From assembly GCF_900100705.1 (NCBI RefSeq), contig NZ_FNCH01000034.1, forward strand, positions 1-36,394: a stretch of 36,394 nucleotides of DNA, given 5' to 3'. This document shows positions 32,302-36,394 of the stretch, piece after piece. The notes under the pieces are model-generated. The model worked only from the letters and a program-made list of their open reading frames with translations, searched no databases and was not told where the DNA came from. The DNA is from Pedobacter terrae. Lineage in GTDB: Bacteria > Bacteroidota > Bacteroidia > Sphingobacteriales > Sphingobacteriaceae. The stretch's first letter is position 1. Every line of letters starts with the position of its first letter. A program made the position numbers and the translations under genes.

Positions 32302-34311
32302 TTATTGTACATACAATAATGCTTCCTCAACAGTGTTAACCGGCAACTGGCATACTTTATTTCGGCAAATATAAACTTTTGTTTCATTGCTTTGCTTACC
32401 TTTTAACAGCGGTAAGTTACTTTTTGTTCCGCCCAATGTAATTTTGTTAGGAATATAATGCCCGCTTAATTCCAATTTCACCACGTCGCTTTCTAATCCG
32501 GTAATGGCAATTTCATTTATGCCGTAAATTTCATTCAATAATTGAATGGCCCAGTTGGAGTAAGCAGAGCCATAACTCTTAATCTTCGGCTGAACCGCAG
32601 CAAGCATTTGAGAGGCTTTTTCAGTATATTCTTCCATATCAAAAAGTAGCCCTAGTTTTTTTAAGTTCTGGGCCATGGCAGAGTTCGAAGCCGGGATTAC
32701 ATTATCCATCACTTCATGTTTACGGGCAATTAAATCTTCGCTTTCTGCAGAGGTATAAAAAAACATCGGTGAATCTGCATCCGTAAAATTAGCCATCACA
32801 TAATCAGTCAATGCTTTTGCTTCTTCTAACCATTTTTCATCAAAATCAGCTTCATAAAGGGCTATTAAAGCTTCTATAAAAAAAGCATAATCATCCAGGA
32901 ACCCCGTAATAGAGGCTTTTCCGTTTTTATAATTCCGGTATAAGCCACCATTTTCAGTCTTTAAATTACCTAGAATAAAATTGGCTGCAGTGGAGGCCTT
33001 TTCGTGATAGGCTTGGTGATTTAATACGGCTGCAGCATCGGCCAATGCTTTAATCATCAACCCATTCCAGGCGGTTAAACATTTATCGTCCAAACCTGGC
33101 CTAACTCTTTCGCTACGCACAGCCATTAATTTTGATTTGGCCGAGTTCACTTTATCATACAGTTGCGCTGCATCTATATCAAATTTAGCAAGTAGGTCGT
33201 CATCGCTGATAGTTTTGCGTAAAATGTTGGTCTGTTCCTCTTCCCAATTACCCTCTTCGGTAATATTATAATAAGCGCCGATCAATTGGGCATCTTCTCC
33301 CAACACCTGGTCAAATTCTGCTTTATCCCAAACATAGAACTTTCCTTCTACTCCTTCGCTATCTGCATCCAATGCCGAATAGAACAAGCCATCAGCAGAA
33401 GTCATCTCGTCAAACACCCAATTAATGGTTTCTACAACAGTCTGTTTAAAAGAATCGAATTTGGTGCATTGATAGGCTTCGGCATATAAACTGATCAGCT
33501 GCGCATTATCATAGAGCATCTTTTCGAAATGCGGTACATGCCATTTATCATCAACCGAATAGCGGGCAAAGCCACCCCCAATCTGATCATAAATTCCTCC
33601 CCTGCTCATTTCTTCGAGTGTATGGCAAACCGCTGTAAAAACAGATTCGTCATCTTTTAAAAAGCCATAACGCAATAAAAACACCCAATTATTAGGTAAA
33701 GGAAATTTCGGTGCACGGTTATAACCTCCATAACCAATATCGAAATGGCGTTTCCAGGGCTCGATAATTTCCGTCAGATGATCATTAGTGTATTCTTCTG
33801 TTTCAAGCGCTGGGATTATTTTTTCACTGTCTTTGATCCCTGAAGTTAACCTTTCCGCATATTGGATAGCTTTATCAGGTTCATTAGCCCAGAGTGCAGC
33901 CACATTCTCCAGAATATTAATCCAGTCGTTTTTTCTAAAATAAGTTCCGCCATAAATCGGGCGCTGATCGGGCAAACAGATGCAGTTTAAAGGCCAGCCG
34001 CCGCTACCGGTCATGAGTTGGATGGCGTACATATAAATCTGGTCAATATCCGGGCGTTCCTCCCGATCCACTTTAATGCATACAAAATGCCGGTTCATCA
34101 CTTCTGCAACCTCATGGTTTTCGAAACTTTCTCGCTCCATTACATGGCACCAATGGCAGGCCGAATAACCAATACTCACCAAAATCAATTTGTTTTCGGC
34201 TTTAGCTTTTTCTAATGCCTCCGTACCCCACTCATACCAATTAACCGGGTTATGGGCATGTTGCAGCAAATAAGGTGATGAGGCGTGGATTAAATTATTC
34301 GTATCTGACAT
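32302..34311 (-). CDS. Thioredoxin-domain (DUF255, YyaL/SSP411-type) protein
   Basis: A 669-residue protein. The N-terminal thioredoxin-like domain starts NNLIHASSPYLLQHAHNPVNW and has the motif CHWC at residues 52-55 within GYSACHWCHVMERESF. The remainder (about 200-660) has the repeated helical pattern of an alpha/alpha six-barrel such as sugar epimerases and glycosidases. The family (bacterial YyaL, mammalian spermatogenesis-associated protein 20) is widespread, but its reaction is unknown. The ATG at 34311 was chosen because conserved sequence starts there; an upstream frame up to 34482 runs through the promoter zone of the divergent gene fragment. It leads slyD by 10 bases, suggesting a shared redox or folding role. 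No signal peptide is seen. Confidence 0.9.
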   Translation of the reverse strand: MSDTNNLIHASSPYLLQHAHNPVNWYEWGTEALEKAKAENKLILVSIGYSACHWCHVMERESFENHEVAEVMNRHFVCIKVDREERPDIDQIYMYAIQLMTGSGGWPLNCICLPDQRPIYGGTYFRKNDWINILENVAALWANEPDKAIQYAERLTSGIKDSEKIIPALETEEYTNDHLTEIIEPWKRHFDIGYGGYNRAPKFPLPNNWVFLLRYGFLKDDESVFTAVCHTLEEMSRGGIYDQIGGGFARYSVDDKWHVPHFEKMLYDNAQLISLYAEAYQCTKFDSFKQTVVETINWVFDEMTSADGLFYSALDADSEGVEGKFYVWDKAEFDQVLGEDAQLIGAYYNITEEGNWEEEQTNILRKTISDDDLLAKFDIDAAQLYDKVNSAKSKLMAVRSERVRPGLDDKCLTAWNGLMIKALADAAAVLNHQAYHEKASTAANFILGNLKTENGGLYRNYKNGKASITGFLDDYAFFIEALIALYEADFDEKWLEEAKALTDYVMANFTDADSPMFFYTSAESEDLIARKHEVMDNVIPASNSAMAQNLKKLGLLFDMEEYTEKASQMLAAVQPKIKSYGSAYSNWAIQLLNEIYGINEIAITGLESDVVKLELSGHYIPNKITLGGTKSNLPLLKGKQSNETKVYICRNKVCQLPVNTVEEALLYVQ

Positions 34312-34394
34312 GGCTTGAAATGTAAAATGTAAGCGGGAAAATGGAATTAATTGGAGGCGTAAATCTATTAATAATCTACAAACCTGTTCCGATT

Positions 34395-34402
34395 TAGTTT
34401 TG
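34395..34402 (+). promoter_or_regulatory. Possible -7 element (TAGTTTTG) for the DUF1016 remnant
   Basis: TAGTTTTG fits TAnnTTTG but lies 33 bases before the ATG at 34436, farther than the other four cases in the window. Confidence 0.35.
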
Positions 34403-34435
34403 TTTTTATACTTTAGTTGAAAATCAACACGATGA

Positions 34436-34801
34436 ATGGAATTGAGCAAAAATGATTTATTTAATGCCATAAAAGAGATCATTAATCAATCTCGCTTAAG
34501 AGTATTTCGTGCAGCGAACGCTGCATTACTCGGATCTTATTGGCAAATCGGAAAGCTTATTGTTGAAAATGAGCAGCAGGGAAAATTACGCGCAGATTAT
34601 GGGAAAGCAACATTAAAAAATCTTTCAAACCAATTAACATTGGAGTTTGGGAAAGGCTTTGATGAAAGAAATTTGAATAATATGCGATCATTTTATTCTG
34701 CATTTCCAATTCGGTACGCAATGCGTCAAGAATTGAGTTGGACTCATTATCGGCTTTTATCCCGTTTCGCAAACCCTCAACCTTCCACCCTATACCTTTA
34801 A
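34436..34801 (+). pseudogene. Truncated DUF1016 (YhcG-type nuclease) gene, N-terminal part only
   Basis: A 121-residue product matching the N-terminal helical domain of the DUF1016/YhcG family: NQSRLRVFRAANAALLGSYW, IVENEQQGKLRADYGK, FGKGFDERNLNNMRSFY, then RQELSWTHYRLLSR. Full-length members are about 330-380 residues and carry a PD-(D/E)XK nuclease domain after this point. Here the frame ends within about 15 codons, at a stretch that is a heptad-phased ladder (34771-34826), and the nuclease domain is missing. The next gene follows directly. The break between conserved protein and ladder is sharp, so a deletion with the ladder at the junction is likely. A short functional DNA-binding remnant cannot be excluded. 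Confidence 0.75.
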
Positions 34802-34826
34802 CCTTACACCTTCAGCCTTCAACCTT
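34771..34826. repeat. Perfectly phased 8-unit heptad ladder before the epimerase ATG
   Basis: Eight adjacent 7-base units, each ending in CC, then T or C, then T: aaaccct, caacctt and so on to cagcctt, caacctt. CC at positions 4-5 and T at position 7 are present in all eight. It covers the end of the truncated DUF1016 frame and stops 7 bases before the ATG of the epimerase. Confidence 0.85.
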
Positions 34827-34833
34827 AAAAACC

Positions 34834-35931
34834 ATGAAAATTACCCACACCGAAATATACCGCTTTAGCATCCCGATGGAGCCCTTTGTGATTGCAACCG
34901 GAACCATGCATTTTGCACAGAATGTGTTGATCCGCATTTTTACTGATACGGGTATCCATGGCATTGGCGAATGCTCTGCCTTCCCGATGATTGTGGGTGA
35001 AACGCAGGAAACCTGCATTGCCATGGCCAAAGATTTCGCGGCTATTTTAAAAGGTAAAGATCCCCTGGATATCCCAGAGCGAATGAACGATTTATTGGGT
35101 TATGCAGACCATAACAACACCATTAAAAGTGCTTTCGATATGGCATTATTCGATATTACAGCAAAAAATGCAAACTTACCCCTGTATAAATTTCTTGGTG
35201 GAACCAAACGCACCATTGAAACCGATATGACCATTGGCATTGATACACCGGAGGGCATGGCCACTACGGCTTTGAAATATAAAAGTCAGGGTTGCCGGAT
35301 CTTAAAAATTAAGCTCGGCAAAAAAGTGCATGATGATATAGAAAGGGTAAAACAGATCCGCGAGGCCGTGGGCGAAGATTTGATTTTGCGTCTGGATGCT
35401 AACCAAGGCTGGAGTTTTGATGATGCTTTATTTGCTTTGGGCGAACTGGAAAAATACCATATCGAGTTTTGCGAACAACCTATGCGTACCTGGTATGATG
35501 ATCAACTACCCGAGCTGAATGTAAATTCGCCAATTAAACTGATGGCCGATGAAAGCTGTTATAACCACCACGATGCCCGAAAACTGATTAATAGCCAATC
35601 TACCACTTATTTAAACATTAAATTCTCTAAATCTGGCGGTATACTCGAAGCGCAGAAAATACATGAAGAAGCCTTAAAACATGGTGTAAAATGTATGATT
35701 GGCAGCATGCTCGAAAGCCGGATTGCATTGAGCGCCAACCTGCATTTCGCATTGGCCAGTCCTAACGTGGAATTTTTTGATTTAGATACCGCATTGTTAG
35801 GCCACCTGGTTGATCCGGTTGTTGGCGGCCTTACTTATAACGGTTATTTTCTTGATGTTCCCGAAGAAATCGGCATCGGCGCAGAAGCGGATGAGTTTTT
35901 TCTGGAAAAATGTGAAAGCTGGACTATTTAG
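34834..35931 (+). CDS. Dipeptide epimerase (L-Ala-D/L-Glu type, enolase superfamily)
   Basis: A 365-residue cytoplasmic enzyme of the muconate-lactonizing subgroup of the enolase superfamily. K158 and K160 (LKIKLG) lie on strand 2, metal ligands are D188 (RLDAN), E214 (CEQP) and D239 (MADES), the second catalytic base is K263 (IKFSKSGG), and D316-x-D318 (FFDLDTA) is the dipeptide amino-group clamp. This set matches L-Ala-D/L-Glu epimerases, which isomerise murein dipeptides during cell-wall recycling. Some relatives act on other dipeptides. The ATG at 34834 is preferred; an upstream frame to 34738 only translates the heptad ladder. No Shine-Dalgarno site is seen. Confidence 0.92.
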   Translation: MKITHTEIYRFSIPMEPFVIATGTMHFAQNVLIRIFTDTGIHGIGECSAFPMIVGETQETCIAMAKDFAAILKGKDPLDIPERMNDLLGYADHNNTIKSAFDMALFDITAKNANLPLYKFLGGTKRTIETDMTIGIDTPEGMATTALKYKSQGCRILKIKLGKKVHDDIERVKQIREAVGEDLILRLDANQGWSFDDALFALGELEKYHIEFCEQPMRTWYDDQLPELNVNSPIKLMADESCYNHHDARKLINSQSTTYLNIKFSKSGGILEAQKIHEEALKHGVKCMIGSMLESRIALSANLHFALASPNVEFFDLDTALLGHLVDPVVGGLTYNGYFLDVPEEIGIGAEADEFFLEKCESWTI

Positions 35932-36394
35932 TTCAGTTGTTCATTAGTCAATGGTTTATTAGTTTTCCGGTATAGCGCCAAGTAAATAGTTTTGAGTTGA
36001 GCGTTTCTCCGAGATGTTTTTTAAGGCATTATGCTAACTTGCGCTAATAAAACCCAGGTTTTACCGATTACGCCCGTCTCCCGATAGCAATCGGGACCAA
36101 GGGCCGGCCCAATCAAAAAAACAGGTGCATACCAAAACAACTAGCATTACCAAACCTTAAACGCAGTGAGTTTTGTGCTTCATGTTTGCAAAAGCCTTTC
36201 ACTAACCCCTAACGAACAAAACAAAGTGCCGCTGTTTTTTGATGTGCTAGGGCTATGAGCAAAAGGCCCATTGCTGGATCCGATAGCTCCTATGTTTACA
36301 ATGTTTAATTTAGTAAGCATAAAGTGAAAAGGATCGAGAGTAGACCGATGGCAAAATAACTCATGAAGTATATTGACCGATAGATACTACCTCT
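35932..36394. other. Non-coding right edge with short repeat pieces
   Basis: No gene is supported over the last 463 bases. Directly after the epimerase stop, TTCATTAGTCAATGGTT (35940-35956) matches 24926-24942 in the long heptad ladder with one mismatch. A hairpin lies at 36079-36096, GGGCCGGCCC (36101-36110) is self-complementary, and GGATCCGATAGCT near 36276 repeats 244-256. The GC-richer middle looks like another interspersed-repeat copy or a decayed gene; I cannot decide which. Confidence 0.55.
36079..36096. repeat. Short hairpin in the right-edge repeat
   Basis: TCCCGAT (36079-36085), loop AGCA, ATCGGGA (36090-36096): a perfect 7-bp stem. No T tract follows, so it is not a standard terminator. 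Confidence 0.5.

Noticed and set aside
34312..34482. 57-residue N-terminal extension of the YyaL-type protein
   Set aside because: Conserved sequence starts at MSDTNN; the extension is basic, unlike the family, and overlaps the divergent promoter region.
34738..34833. N-terminal extension of the dipeptide epimerase
   Set aside because: It only translates the heptad ladder, whose 7-nt period does not preserve a reading frame; the enzyme fold starts at MKITHTEIYRF.
1..36394. tRNA, rRNA, riboswitch, transposase or phage genes
   Set aside because: None was recognised by eye; a weak or unusual RNA could still be missed without a covariance-model search.

Overview
The window looks like chromosomal DNA of a Bacteroidota, most likely Sphingobacteriaceae and Pedobacter-like. 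The pointers are a low GC content, a subtilase with a type IX secretion (T9SS) sorting domain, many lipoprotein and outer-membrane-barrel genes with A-rich leaders and no clear Shine-Dalgarno sites, an ECF sigma factor paired with an anti-sigma/outer-membrane fusion, and TAnnTTTG promoter elements placed 16-20 nt before several start codons. No rRNA, tRNA, CRISPR array, transposase or phage gene was recognised. The genus is inference.

Layout. 1-658 is a gene-poor edge with remnants of palindromic interspersed repeats. clpB (659-3259) is followed by a secreted M60-type peptidase. An outer-membrane barrel gene, a small secreted protein with five 22-residue repeats and a second barrel gene follow (5.8-7.8 kb). 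A fosmidomycin-resistance-type MFS pump and a divergent FMN reductase come next, then a third barrel gene behind a palindrome-rich leader. From 10.8 to 20.2 kb are four exported peptidases of four more families: M28, S8 with T9SS tail, M57-like and S9. They are interrupted by a 1.3 kb non-coding repeat island (16.4-17.7 kb). From 20.4 to 23.4 kb, two tandem CE4 polysaccharide-deacetylase lipoproteins precede a DUF3298 lipoprotein. A Gre-like factor, a nitroreductase and an alpha-helical protein lie on the minus strand (23.6-25.6 kb). An asymmetric YbiT-like ABC-F ATPase, a DUF4397 lipoprotein, the sigma/anti-sigma pair and two tandem Uma2-type genes occupy 26-31.7 kb. slyD and a YyaL-type thioredoxin-domain protein form a minus-strand operon (31.8-34.3 kb). 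The end holds a truncated DUF1016 gene and a dipeptide epimerase.

How the genes relate. Much of the content concerns the cell envelope: exported peptidases, cell-wall or glycan deacetylases next to a lysozyme-sensor-type domain, a murein-peptide-type epimerase, outer-membrane barrels, and a sigma system whose anti-sigma may span the envelope. Protein quality control is represented by ClpB and SlyD.

Most unusual signals. (1) Degenerate but strictly 7-nt-phased DNA ladders fill several intergenic gaps, touch or cross the stop codons of three genes, and sit at the break point of the truncated DUF1016 gene. (2) The repeat island contains hairpins with a compensatory base-pair change. (3) The ABC-F protein appears to keep only one of its two composite ATP sites. 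(4) The 22-residue repeat protein. (5) A subtilase with Glu where the catalytic Asp is expected.
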